Assembly: GCF_900184815.1 (NCBI RefSeq)
Contig: NZ_FXXQ01000003.1
Span: 186,001 to 250,000 of the forward strand
Source: Boseongicola aestuarii
GTDB taxonomy: Bacteria; Pseudomonadota; Alphaproteobacteria; Rhodobacterales; Rhodobacteraceae
Reading direction: 5' to 3'
Length of the DNA stretch: 64,000 nt
Within the stretch, counting starts at the first letter, position 1. The number at the start of each line of letters is the position of its first letter. The position numbers were made by a program, and so were the translations under genes. Shown in pieces: positions 8,607-17,144 of this stretch. The notes beneath the pieces are model-generated. The model was not told the DNA's origin. It saw only the letters and a list, made by a program, of their open reading frames with translations, and made no database searches.

Positions 8607-9573
8607 GTGCGTCGTTAAGCTGCGTATCGTCATCAAATTCCAGCCGCACAGGTAATGTCAGGACCCTTTGGCGAAAGCTGGGCGGCAGCCTTACAGCGTC
8701 TTTTTCCGTGGTGACCAGTTGTGCGGAAAGCGCGCGTGCTTCGATTTCCAGACGCTTCATCAGTGGTTCGGTCAGGGGTTGGTGGTCTGTCAGGGCTTCT
8801 GCACGCAGAAGCTCGGCACCGAGACCGCGAAGGGTCGCGAAGAATTTTTCCGGATACCCGATGCCTGCAAAGGCCATCACGCGCTGGCCCTTCCAGTTGA
8901 TCCCGGTTTCCAAGGTCTTGAGGTGTGCCGTAATGTGCAGGACGCTCACCTGTTCGCCCCAGGTCTTGATAAAGTGCGCTTGTGCGCGTGCGTCACCAAT
9001 GCTGAGCAGCAGGTCGGCGCGTTTGAGTCCCTGTTCCACGGTTTCACGCAGTGGGCCTGCGGGAAGTACGCGACCGTTTCCAAATCCAAGTGCTGCATCG
9101 ACGACGACGATGCTGAGAGATTTCGCAACGGATGGATTTTGGAAGCCATCGTCCAGAAGGATGATATCGGCGCCATCCTGCTGGGCCGCACTCACGCCCT
9201 CGGCCCGGTTTCGCGCGATCCAGGTCGGAGCGAAAGCTGCAATCAGCAGGGGTTCGTCGCCGACGTCGGCGGCTTTGTGTCTTCGCTCGTTCACACGCGT
9301 GGGGCCTGTTTCGTTTCCGCCGTGTCCACGCGAAACGACGTGGACGTTCAGGGGACGCAGGCGTTCGATGAGCGCAATGACGGTGGGTGTTTTGCCTGTA
9401 CCGCCCGCATTGATATTGCCGACACAGACGACCGGGCAACTGGGCGCGATGTCGGGTGTCCGGCGTATGCGGCGTGCCGTGGCGGCGCCATAGAGCGCGC
9501 TTAGGGGCGCGAGAAGGTGGGCTTGCCATCCCGGCGCATCAGGTGGGTTCTGCCAGAAGCCTGGTGCACGCAT
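8584..9573 (-). CDS. lpxK: Tetraacyldisaccharide 4'-kinase LpxK
   Basis: A 329-residue kinase that phosphorylates the 4' position of the lipid A disaccharide on the cytoplasmic face of the inner membrane. The N-terminal membrane-associated segment is followed by the Walker A GNINAGGTGKT at 52-62 and ADIILLDDGFQN near 135, the characteristic LpxK DDGFQ block. Its ATG shares one base with the TGA stop of waaA, which points to translational coupling; the next step in lipid A assembly, Kdo transfer, is encoded by that neighbour. Confidence 0.93.
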   Translation of the reverse strand: MRAPGFWQNPPDAPGWQAHLLAPLSALYGAATARRIRRTPDIAPSCPVVCVGNINAGGTGKTPTVIALIERLRPLNVHVVSRGHGGNETGPTRVNERRHKAADVGDEPLLIAAFAPTWIARNRAEGVSAAQQDGADIILLDDGFQNPSVAKSLSIVVVDAALGFGNGRVLPAGPLRETVEQGLKRADLLLSIGDARAQAHFIKTWGEQVSVLHITAHLKTLETGINWKGQRVMAFAGIGYPEKFFATLRGLGAELLRAEALTDHQPLTEPLMKRLEIEARALSAQLVTTEKDAVRLPPSFRQRVLTLPVRLEFDDDTQLNDALNHLPRR

Positions 9574-10808
9574 CAGCGTGTCTCCTCGCCGTCGAGGACA
9601 CGGCTTATCATCGTCACGAGAGCTTCGATCGCAGGCGCGCCTTCAGATGTCGTGGCCCATGCCGCATGGGCGAGGAGTGCGGCCTGATCGGGGGACAACA
9701 GCTGAAATACGGCATCGCCGAGATCGTCCGGGGAGGTGATCGGCTTGCTGGCATTTGCTGCGCGCAGGCGGCGCATCCGCGCGACTGCACCGTTGATTTC
9801 CGGACCGTGTATGATCGAGGATCCCATCGCTGCGGGGCCGTAGGGGTCAGAAATTTCTATGCCGGGATCAAATGATCCGCCAAGATATGTGATTGGCGAT
9901 GCGCGATACCAAAGCCCCATCCCTTCATCGGTGTCGACGATGTAGACCTGAACGTTCTCGTCTGGTTGCCCACCGGCCGAGCGCAGTGCGGTCCTCCAGC
10001 CGTGGGTTTCAAGTGATCCGGCGATGGCCAGTCCTTCCGCAGGATCGCGGGGGACTATGATCAGAAGCAAGCGGTGGGCCGCGCGTATGGTGCGGCGCTG
10101 CGCTGCTTCAAGAATGGGGATTTCGGCGGCGGTCACTTCGGCGGCGAGCCAGACCGGGCGGCCCCCGAGGATTTTGGACAGTCTTAGGAAATCCTGCGAC
10201 TTGCATGGGGGCGGCAGGGCGGTATCGCAGAGCGGACCTGAAATTGCAGAACGCTCGGCTGGGAGACCAAGTCGGGTCAGGGCTTTCTGGTCGGTGCTGT
10301 TTGCCACCAGAACGCCGCTGAAGATCTCGGGTATTGTGAAGGACTGGGCGCCGAGGGTGTTGCCGGAAATTGCGGAGGCGCGCGTATTTGCGGCGAGAAA
10401 CATCGGAATTCCAGCAGCATGGGCTTCGCTTAGTAGCGTCGGACGATCTGCAGGGCCGGCGATGACACCGACATCGGGTTGCCAGTGGTCAAGAAAGCGT
10501 TTTACCGAACCTCTGGTGTCTCCCGGTACCAATTGGTGAATTGAAGTCTTGTCGTTCGCACTGAATGGAAGTGTGTTTGCCAGCGAAGTGACCAGGCCAA
10601 ACACCGGCTCATCACGCAGTGATGAAAGCTCGGCGGTAAGAGCGGAAATACAGCCGGCTTCGGAGGGGTCGTTGACGTGGAGCCATAAAAGACAGCCCTT
10701 TGGTCGCTCAACTGCGGTGTGTCCCAAACGCTCGGAATCGCGTTCGGGGGGGGTTGGGTTGTTGCGGCGGAGTGTGCGGTCGGCAAGGCGGGTGGCGCCG
10801 AGGAGCAT
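9573..10808 (-). CDS. waaA: 3-deoxy-D-manno-octulosonic acid (Kdo) transferase WaaA
   Basis: About 411 residues, diverged but with the family plan: an N-terminal acceptor domain with HVNDPSEAG (the Glu occupies the position of the catalytic glutamate in the usual HAASVGE motif) and a C-terminal GT-B nucleotide-sugar domain with YLGGSF and GPEI segments near the end. WaaA adds Kdo to lipid IVA. The start is uncertain: ATG at 10808 lacks a good ribosome site, while a CTG at 10841 in the same frame, overlapping the DUF4170 stop, has AGGAG eight bases upstream. Sits between DUF4170 and lpxK in one operon. Confidence 0.85.
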   Translation of the reverse strand: MLLGATRLADRTLRRNNPTPPERDSERLGHTAVERPKGCLLWLHVNDPSEAGCISALTAELSSLRDEPVFGLVTSLANTLPFSANDKTSIHQLVPGDTRGSVKRFLDHWQPDVGVIAGPADRPTLLSEAHAAGIPMFLAANTRASAISGNTLGAQSFTIPEIFSGVLVANSTDQKALTRLGLPAERSAISGPLCDTALPPPCKSQDFLRLSKILGGRPVWLAAEVTAAEIPILEAAQRRTIRAAHRLLLIIVPRDPAEGLAIAGSLETHGWRTALRSAGGQPDENVQVYIVDTDEGMGLWYRASPITYLGGSFDPGIEISDPYGPAAMGSSIIHGPEINGAVARMRRLRAANASKPITSPDDLGDAVFQLLSPDQAALLAHAAWATTSEGAPAIEALVTMISRVLDGEETR

Positions 10809-10837
10809 CCGCGAGATGAGGCGGGGTCTGGGCGTTG

Positions 10838-11083
10838 TCAGTTGCCAAGCTCCTCGGTAGAGGAGGCCTGGGCTTCTTCGTCGCGCAAGCGGTGCAGATG
10901 GGCGATGAAATAGCGCATGTGCGCGTTGTCCACAGTGCGTTGTGCCTCGGACTTCCAAGCGTTGTAAGCTGTTGCGTAGTCAGGGAAAATTCCAACGACA
11001 TGGATGTCGTCCACGTCCCGGAAGACATTGGTCGAAGGGTCGGTGAGTTCGCCGCCGAAGACGAGGTGAAGGCGTTGGGTCAT
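10838..11083 (-). CDS. DUF4170 domain-containing small protein
   Basis: An 81-residue soluble protein beginning MTQRLHLVFGGEL, with DIHVVGIFPDYATAY in the middle and a charged, Glu-rich tail; this matches DUF4170, a family with no known function. In Rhodobacteraceae it is commonly found next to waaA, as here, so a role tied to lipid A-Kdo synthesis is a guess from context. The start at 11083 follows AGGAGACCCCA. A three-copy tandem repeat lies 78 bases upstream. Confidence 0.8.
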   Translation of the reverse strand: MTQRLHLVFGGELTDPSTNVFRDVDDIHVVGIFPDYATAYNAWKSEAQRTVDNAHMRYFIAHLHRLRDEEAQASSTEELGN

Positions 11084-11160
11084 TGGGGTCTCCTGTTCGG
11101 TCGGGCACAGGCTAAACGTTGGCGAACTGGGGTCAAGGGAGACTGCGAAATGCCCGGTTT

Positions 11161-11226
11161 TGCCACGTCGGTATGACGTCGGTGCCACGTCGGTATGACG
11201 TCGGTGCCACGTCGGTATTGCGTCGG
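11161..11226 (+). repeat. Three-copy 22-bp tandem repeat with internal inverted repeats
   Basis: Three head-to-tail units at 11161-11182, 11183-11204 and 11205-11226. The first two are identical; the third differs at two adjacent bases. Each unit starts TGCCACGTCGG and contains the inverted repeat ACGTC-GGTAT-GACGT, which is perfect in the first two units and imperfect in the third. The block lies in the 250-base gap between the HTTM gene stop and the DUF4170 start, where the promoter of DUF4170-waaA-lpxK would be. The rest of that gap shows nothing else I recognise. Confidence 0.9.
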
Positions 11227-11333
11227 TGCAACCGCGCGCCGGGTCAAAGCTTCGGTAAGAAACGGGCGAAGTGTGGTGCTGTCTAGCGGACGGGAGCCTC
11301 CAGCGAGGATTTTCCAGACCCAAAGAAGAGAGG

Positions 11334-13151
11334 TCAGGGCCGGCAGGCAATGGTCAGGATGGGGTTATACTCGATGCGTTTGGCGATGCCGGGCGGATTG
11401 GTCCATTCGACGAGGAAGGCGATGTCGACCGAGGACAGTGCTTGTTCGGGAGGGTGGTGCATGTGCCAGTCACGGCAGAGGTATTCCGCATAGAGGACGG
11501 CCAGTCTTTGTGGCACGGGGTCATAGCTTTCGTCTTCCATGATCGAGAGATACTTGCGCCAGCGTGAGGACTTGTAGGTGGCCGAGATGACCGGGGGTCT
11601 GGCTGTGCTGGGTGGGGCGAGGCGACGGTTATAGGGATCGACCACGGTGCCGTCGGCAAGTGTGCCGCGCATGACCGGGATCGGGCTGGTGATTTCGGGG
11701 TGGGGAGCGAACATCGTCCAGAACTGGTAAAGGCCGAGGCTTTGGCGGACAGCGAAGAAGGTGTCGGGCATCCGCAGGACCGGACCGGGCAGGGTGGTGA
11801 TGTTTTGCAGTGTGACGAATGCGATTGCGGCGGCGGCAAGTGCGTTGGTGGTGTACCCCGCCCTTGGGCAAACTGGACGCATCGGCAGCAGCCATTCCGT
11901 CAATTGAGCGATGCGGGGTCGGTTTCGCGCGACCCAGTCATACGTGGCGTCTCCGACTTTGGTCATTGGTTTCCATCCCATCAGGGGTGCGATAGGGCGG
12001 AACAGGGGAGAGCTTTTGGCAAGCCGCTGGAAGGCGCTCCATTTCAGGTAGTCGTCGGCGCCATCGGTGATGACCCAACTATTGGATGCTTCAAGAAGCG
12101 CGCCGATACGTCGATTGCTCTGGGCCGGTTTGATGCGGGTGCCGTCGAGCAACAGGAAAGTTGCGATGATGCGGCTGATCTTGAGGCAGAAGGTACAGTC
12201 TCGGTCATACCATATCTGGAGTTTGGCGCTATCTTTTGGTGTCAGCTTTCGCGCGAGTGCGTCCCACATCCAGCCCGGCATGAAGGTCAGATTCATGATG
12301 ATCGAGATGAGGGGAAAGAGACCGATCTCGAGGCAGAGCCAGAAGCCGATGTGCATCGTGATAAAGCAGGCCATGAGCATGGCGCGCAGCGTGCGGTGGA
12401 AGATCGGCGAAAATATGAGAAGCGGGCCGACCAGTTCGAGCGTCCAGACGTAGTAGGTCAGTCCTTGCAGCAGGTCTTCAAACTGGCGGAACCAGATGGC
12501 GAATGGTGTGGCGAAGTAGTTGAGGTGCAGAGCGTAGTAGACGGCTGTGCCATTGGGCATCCACATCGGATCGGATTTAAGCAGGGCGCTGAAGAAATAC
12601 ATCGACATCCCCTGAATGAGGAGCGCGAAGGTGGCGACGGACAGGTAGGTGTTGGGGATTTTGTCGGTGGTGGAGTTCAGGGCGGCGTCGATTGAGAAGC
12701 GCGCGCCGAGGGGCAGAAACATTGCCCAGAACAGGAGCAGAAGTGCAAGGTTGTCTTCGCCAGACAGGATCATCGTGTTGCGGTTTTGAAGCGACAGGAG
12801 CAGGGCCCAGCTGATGATCGTGACCGTGCGCGCGTGCCAGCCGAGGATCAGGAGCAGAGCAAACAGGGCTGCGATGGCAAACAGAAACGCCGTGAAGGCG
12901 GGGCTGCTGGTGAGAAGGTGAAGCGAGGCGGCGCTGGGTGACAAATAGGTGGCGGCGTTGTCGCGCGGCATGACGCCGAAATCGGTGTAGTGGGCGGTGA
13001 AGTCGCGGGCACGCGAGGCGAGGTCGACCAGCAGATAGCCGCCGAGCAGGACGCGGAATAGGGCCAGTGTGCGCAGGTCGACGCCGAAAATATCGGTCAC
13101 TGTGGCGATACGTAGTCGGGCGTGGGGCGTGGTCACGCGTTGTGTTCCCAT
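11334..13151 (-). CDS. HTTM-domain membrane protein fused to a DUF393 (DCC1-like) thiol oxidoreductase domain
   Basis: A 605-residue protein. Residues 20-295 form an HTTM domain (horizontally transferred transmembrane domain, related to vitamin K-dependent gamma-carboxylase) with about six helices. Residues 311-420 form a DUF393 domain with YDRDCTFC, redox pair Cys319 and Cys322. A last helix lies near 435-455, before a soluble tail of about 140 residues. DUF393 proteins are predicted thiol-disulfide oxidoreductases; the function of the fusion is unknown. It follows pmbA and the CysQ-like gene on the same strand, 120 bases downstream. Confidence 0.8.
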   Translation of the reverse strand: MGTQRVTTPHARLRIATVTDIFGVDLRTLALFRVLLGGYLLVDLASRARDFTAHYTDFGVMPRDNAATYLSPSAASLHLLTSSPAFTAFLFAIAALFALLLILGWHARTVTIISWALLLSLQNRNTMILSGEDNLALLLLFWAMFLPLGARFSIDAALNSTTDKIPNTYLSVATFALLIQGMSMYFFSALLKSDPMWMPNGTAVYYALHLNYFATPFAIWFRQFEDLLQGLTYYVWTLELVGPLLIFSPIFHRTLRAMLMACFITMHIGFWLCLEIGLFPLISIIMNLTFMPGWMWDALARKLTPKDSAKLQIWYDRDCTFCLKISRIIATFLLLDGTRIKPAQSNRRIGALLEASNSWVITDGADDYLKWSAFQRLAKSSPLFRPIAPLMGWKPMTKVGDATYDWVARNRPRIAQLTEWLLPMRPVCPRAGYTTNALAAAAIAFVTLQNITTLPGPVLRMPDTFFAVRQSLGLYQFWTMFAPHPEITSPIPVMRGTLADGTVVDPYNRRLAPPSTARPPVISATYKSSRWRKYLSIMEDESYDPVPQRLAVLYAEYLCRDWHMHHPPEQALSSVDIAFLVEWTNPPGIAKRIEYNPILTIACRP

Positions 13152-13271
13152 CGTTTGGTCCGTCGTTGCACCCGCTGCTTGATTACCGACGGATCGGTCT
13201 TGTCGGAAGCCGTTTTTGAGACGGGCTTCAAACTAATGGGGTGTTGTGCGGTGGGGGCCTCACCGCCTTTT

Positions 13272-14042
13272 TCAGGCGAGTTTGTCGATGAGGGCCGGAT
13301 GCACGCGGGTGCCCGCCGCCACAACTCCTGCGGATTGGCGGCTTGGGGTATTGAAAGTGAGCGGTTTGCCGCGTCGGTCAGTGGCGTGACCGCCGGCTTC
13401 GGTGACGAGAAGTGCACCTGCCGCAATGTCCCATTCCCAGCTTGGTCGAAGTGTCAGCATGCCGTCAAACCGCCCTTCGGCGACGAGGCCGAGGCGGTAG
13501 GCGAGCGAGGGGCGGAAGTGGCGTTGGAAGTCGGGTGGGCTGGATTTCCAGAAGTGGGGTTTCAGGGTCACTTTGGGGGTGAGGAGCGTTGTTTCGCGCG
13601 AGAAGGCGTATCTTGTGGCTTTGATGGGGTCGTCGTTCAGAGTGGCGCCGCCGCCTTTCGTGGCGAGGTAGAGTTTGTCGCGCACGGGCAGGTAGATGGC
13701 GGCGACGATGGGTTTGCCGTTTTCGACCACGGCCAGCGAATGGGCCCAGGTCTTTTCGCCTGCGACGAAGGCGCGGGTGCCGTCGATGGGGTCGACGACG
13801 AAGGTTCGGTGTTTTTCAAAGCGGGCGGGGTCGTCTTCGGTTTCTTCGCTGACCCAGCCGTAGTCGGCGCGCGCGGCGAGGAGCGCGGTTTTGAGGTAGG
13901 TATCGACGGCGAAGTCGGCCTCGGACACCGGGTCGTCGCCGCCTTTGTCCCAGACCTGCGGGTCGTCGCGCCAATAGTGGCGGGCGATTTCTCCAGCCTC
14001 AAGCGCGGCGGATTTCAGGAGGTCGAGATCACGCTCCAGCAA
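13272..14042 (-). CDS. cysQ: 3'(2'),5'-bisphosphate nucleotidase / inositol monophosphatase family (CysQ-like)
   Basis: About 256 residues with all metal-site motifs of the lithium-sensitive phosphatase family: SEETEDD near residue 75, DPIDGTRAF near 92 and WEWDIAAG near 205. CysQ hydrolyses 3'-phosphoadenosine 5'-phosphate left by sulfate assimilation; inositol phosphatases share the fold, so substrate is inferred from closer similarity to CysQ-type sequences. Only TTG starts are available (14075, 14057, 14042); 14042 is chosen because it best matches the family N-terminus and overlaps pmbA by 14 bases. Confidence 0.8.
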   Translation of the reverse strand: MLERDLDLLKSAALEAGEIARHYWRDDPQVWDKGGDDPVSEADFAVDTYLKTALLAARADYGWVSEETEDDPARFEKHRTFVVDPIDGTRAFVAGEKTWAHSLAVVENGKPIVAAIYLPVRDKLYLATKGGGATLNDDPIKATRYAFSRETTLLTPKVTLKPHFWKSSPPDFQRHFRPSLAYRLGLVAEGRFDGMLTLRPSWEWDIAAGALLVTEAGGHATDRRGKPLTFNTPSRQSAGVVAAGTRVHPALIDKLA

Positions 14043-15372
14043 TCGTGAGGCTTTCAACGAGGAGGGAGGGGACAACTCGCGAAAGATGTGTGCGGGCGTC
14101 GTTGGCAGGTATCAGGGTTGCGAGCATGTCGTGGAGATTACCGGCGATTGTGCATTCGGTGACCGGGTAGGTGATCTCGCCATTCTCGATCCAGAAGCCG
14201 CTGGCGCCGCGCGAGTAGTCACCTGTGGTCGGGTTGATCGTGGAGCCGATGAGGGATGTCACAAGAAGGCCGGTGCCCATGTCGCGGATCAGGTCGTCGC
14301 GGGATTGGGGGCCTTGGGTCATCGTGACGTTGCCGATGGAAGGGTTGGGCGGGCCGCCTGTGCCGCGGGCGGCAGAGGCGGTGCTTTTCATACCCAGTTT
14401 GCGAGCGGTGGCGAGGTCAAGGGTCCAGCCCATCAGGGTGCCGTTTTCGACAATGTTGCGGGCGTACGTGGCGAGGCCTTCGGCGTCGAAGGGTTTCGAG
14501 CCGCGGATGCGGGGGCGGTGGGGGTCTTCGGTGAGGGTGATGCCGTCGGGCAGGACCTGTTCGCCGAGGCGGTCGCGCAGCCAGGACGAGCCGCGGGCGA
14601 TGGAAGACCCATTGGCGGCTTGCAGGAGGTGGCCGATCAGACCCGACGAGATGCGCTCGTCGTAAAGGACGGGGTAGGTGCCGGTGGGTGGCTTTCTGGC
14701 GCCGGCGCGTTCGAGGGTGCGCTGGGCGGCGATGTGGCCGATTTCTGCCGGGCTCATCATGTCAGCGGCGTGGGAGCGGCTGTCGCCGAAGTAGTCGCGC
14801 TCCATGTCGGTGCCTGTGCCGGTGATCGCGACGCAGGAGAGGCCGTGCGAGGTGCGCCCGTAGCCGCCCGAGAAGCCGTTGGTGGCAGCGAGGTGGATGG
14901 CGGTGTTGCTGTAGCCTGCGGTCACGGAGTCCGCTTGGGTGATGCCTTTGTGCGAAAGTGCGGCGGCTTCGGCTTCCAGTGCGGCGTTCTGGAAGTGGGC
15001 GGCGTCGGGTTCCGGGGCGTCTTCGGCGAGGTCAAGTGCGGTGATGTCCCAGGTGTGGGTGATTTCGGAGGGGTCGGCGAGGCCGATGTTTGGGTCTTCG
15101 GGCGCGAGGCGGGCCATGGCGACGGCGCGTTCGGCCATGGTGGCGATGGTGTCGGGCGAGGTGTCGGAGGCGGAGACACAGGCCTGACGTTTGCCGATGA
15201 GAACGCGCAGACCGATGTCGGTGCCTTCTGCGCGTTCGGCTTGTTCGAGGGCGCCGTTCAAGACGTTGATGGTGACCGAGGTGCCGTGCGTTGCGATGGC
15301 GTCAGCGCTTTCTGCGCCGGCTTTTTTGGCGGCGGACAGAAGGGCGTCGGTCAGATTGGCGAGATCGGTCAT
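14029..15372 (-). CDS. pmbA: TldD/PmbA family metalloprotease-like protein
   Basis: A 447-residue protein of the PmbA (TldE) branch: an N-terminal segment with ALEQAERAEGTDIGLRVL near residue 38, then a long domain ending in GASGFWIENGEITYPV near 390-405, a hallmark of the family. With TldD, PmbA forms a cytosolic protease that matures microcins and regulates antitoxins; the zinc-binding HExxxH belongs to TldD and is absent here, as expected. tldD is not in this window. It is followed by the overlapping CysQ-like gene. Confidence 0.9.
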   Translation of the reverse strand: MTDLANLTDALLSAAKKAGAESADAIATHGTSVTINVLNGALEQAERAEGTDIGLRVLIGKRQACVSASDTSPDTIATMAERAVAMARLAPEDPNIGLADPSEITHTWDITALDLAEDAPEPDAAHFQNAALEAEAAALSHKGITQADSVTAGYSNTAIHLAATNGFSGGYGRTSHGLSCVAITGTGTDMERDYFGDSRSHAADMMSPAEIGHIAAQRTLERAGARKPPTGTYPVLYDERISSGLIGHLLQAANGSSIARGSSWLRDRLGEQVLPDGITLTEDPHRPRIRGSKPFDAEGLATYARNIVENGTLMGWTLDLATARKLGMKSTASAARGTGGPPNPSIGNVTMTQGPQSRDDLIRDMGTGLLVTSLIGSTINPTTGDYSRGASGFWIENGEITYPVTECTIAGNLHDMLATLIPANDARTHLSRVVPSLLVESLTIAGA

Positions 15373-15450
15373 GCGGCTTCCTTTGGGAGGGTTAGTGACG
15401 AGGTAGTCCGCAAGCTACTGCATCGCAAGGTCCGGTAGGGCTTAAATGCG

Positions 15451-15478
15451 AAAGCGGCGCCCCGTGGGACGCCGCTTT
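15451..15478 (-). terminator. Stem-loop downstream of the DUF2125 gene
   Basis: On the minus strand the stem AAAGCGGCG pairs perfectly with CGCCGCTTT around a loop of about ten bases, 23 bases after the DUF2125 stop. The following T-run is short (TTTCGCATTT), so termination may be partial. It separates DUF2125 from pmbA on the same strand. Confidence 0.65.
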
Positions 15479-15500
15479 GGTGGTGGGAAATTGAAGCCGG

Positions 15501-17000
15501 TCAGCGGATGCGCTGTCCGTTGGCAAGAACCGAGCCGTCCTCTTTCAACTCGATAGTCGATTCCAGCGTGTCTTCGCCAGCACCCGGACGGGCAAATAGA
15601 CCGAGCATCATTCGCGCGCCCATGGCTTGCTCTTCAGGGACGAGGCCCATACCGACAAGTTTGTCGAGGAGGCCGTTGCCTCCGGTGAGCATCAGATTTG
15701 CGATACCTGCCGGCACTGGCATTTCTGTCGAATTGTCAAATGTAAATGATCCGTCGCCGGTGAGTTCTGCGCCTGCAATGGTCAGTTTGAGCTCGTCCAC
15801 ATTTACGGATTCCAGTGTGCCTGGAACCTCGGGGGACGGGTTTTCAAGATAGTTGGGCGCCATGAAGTCTTCTGACATGACACCGGAACCAGAGCCTTTG
15901 AAGACAAAGTTGATCGGATCGCGAGGCAACGCACCACCCGCATCAATCATGGCCCATATCATGTCGTCGATTTCCATTCCAAGGATTGAGAATCCTAGAG
16001 CAAAATCCTGTGGGTCTTCGCTCGGGATGATTGGCATCGAAAGTTCAGCTGACGTCTGCGCCATAGTGAATGTGAGCGGAGGAAACGGAATGGTAGAGCC
16101 TCCGATTGTCATTGCGGCGTCGTTGGTCAGAGTGCCATACGCCAGCCCCGTTTCGCTATAGCCCCCCCAGATTTCTCCGGAGGCGGCCGTGGCAGCGAAC
16201 TGGAAACTACCATCAGGTGAGTCGACGTTAATGTTGTAGGCAACTGAGCCATGTGTGCCGCTGCCTTGCTGTGTCGTGCCGCCCTGAACCATTTGGCCGA
16301 GCGACATGTCCATCTCAACCTGGCCAATGGTTCCGCTGCTAGATTGCCTTAAGTCGTTCATGCTGAGGTCGAATGCAAAATTCCCCTCTTCGCCACTCGG
16401 GTCGAAAAAGGAGAAAGCAATTCCTATTGCGTCGATAGCGCTCTCGGTTGTGTAAGATACAATGTCACCCTTGGTGACGTCCATCGAGCCCTTCAGCGCG
16501 CGCATCACGAAAGCGAGGTCGACAGGCAAGTCCTGCGGGACGTCCTCTGCCTCAATGTCAAAGTCGCTGATTTCAATTAGGGGATAGTCAAAAACGTAGC
16601 GAAGTTCGTCTGCCGACCCTGAAGCTGTGATGGAAGCACCCGGCTGATTAAGGGTCACCGTGACGGTACCTTCTTCACCGTCATCTCCTTTGAAGTTTGC
16701 CACGAGGGGCACTTCATCGGCCATTGAGATCGTGACGGAACCGTCGCCATTTTCGATGAAGTTTATTGTTCCGACGTCAAAAGAAACATCTCCTTCAGGC
16801 AAGCTAGAGCCCATGGAAAGGCCGATGATGTCTATGCCCGATCCTGTATTGCTTGTGCGATCGAACGTAGCATCCATTCCATAGCTTTCGATGGTCGATT
16901 GCCATTCTTCCCAGACTTCTGCGGCGGTCAAATCTGCAAGGGCTGGTCCCGCAGAAAGGGCAAGGACGGAGGTCAGTGTGAGGGTGCGAATGAGCGGCAT
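15501..17000 (-). CDS. DUF2125 domain-containing exported protein
   Basis: A 499-residue protein with a clear signal peptide (residues 1-22, ending GPALA) and a long beta-rich, acidic body with recurring strands, typical of DUF2125 proteins of Rhodobacteraceae. No enzyme motifs are visible and the C-terminus is LANGQRIR. Function is unknown; export to the periplasm is the only firm prediction. It diverges from the SDR gene across about 144 bases and has its own stem-loop at the 3' end. Confidence 0.75.
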   Translation of the reverse strand: MPLIRTLTLTSVLALSAGPALADLTAAEVWEEWQSTIESYGMDATFDRTSNTGSGIDIIGLSMGSSLPEGDVSFDVGTINFIENGDGSVTISMADEVPLVANFKGDDGEEGTVTVTLNQPGASITASGSADELRYVFDYPLIEISDFDIEAEDVPQDLPVDLAFVMRALKGSMDVTKGDIVSYTTESAIDAIGIAFSFFDPSGEEGNFAFDLSMNDLRQSSSGTIGQVEMDMSLGQMVQGGTTQQGSGTHGSVAYNINVDSPDGSFQFAATAASGEIWGGYSETGLAYGTLTNDAAMTIGGSTIPFPPLTFTMAQTSAELSMPIIPSEDPQDFALGFSILGMEIDDMIWAMIDAGGALPRDPINFVFKGSGSGVMSEDFMAPNYLENPSPEVPGTLESVNVDELKLTIAGAELTGDGSFTFDNSTEMPVPAGIANLMLTGGNGLLDKLVGMGLVPEEQAMGARMMLGLFARPGAGEDTLESTIELKEDGSVLANGQRIR

Positions 17001-17144
17001 AATATGGTTTCCGGTTTAAATTGGGGGTTTGGGCGGTACACTCGTGCGTCTGTCGGGGTCCGTCAAGGCAAGGGTGTTGCCCGGTTCCGGACTGGGGTAA
17101 GCGTGGCTGTTGTAACACGCAGTATGGCACAAATGAGGTCGGAG

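Noticed and set aside
11161-11226. CRISPR array
   Set aside because: The three 22-bp units are contiguous without spacers and no cas genes are present.
14086-15438. 450-codon Gly/Val/Ala-rich open frame antisense to pmbA
   Set aside because: Composition is what the reverse strand of a GC-rich gene gives; no ribosome site or domain.
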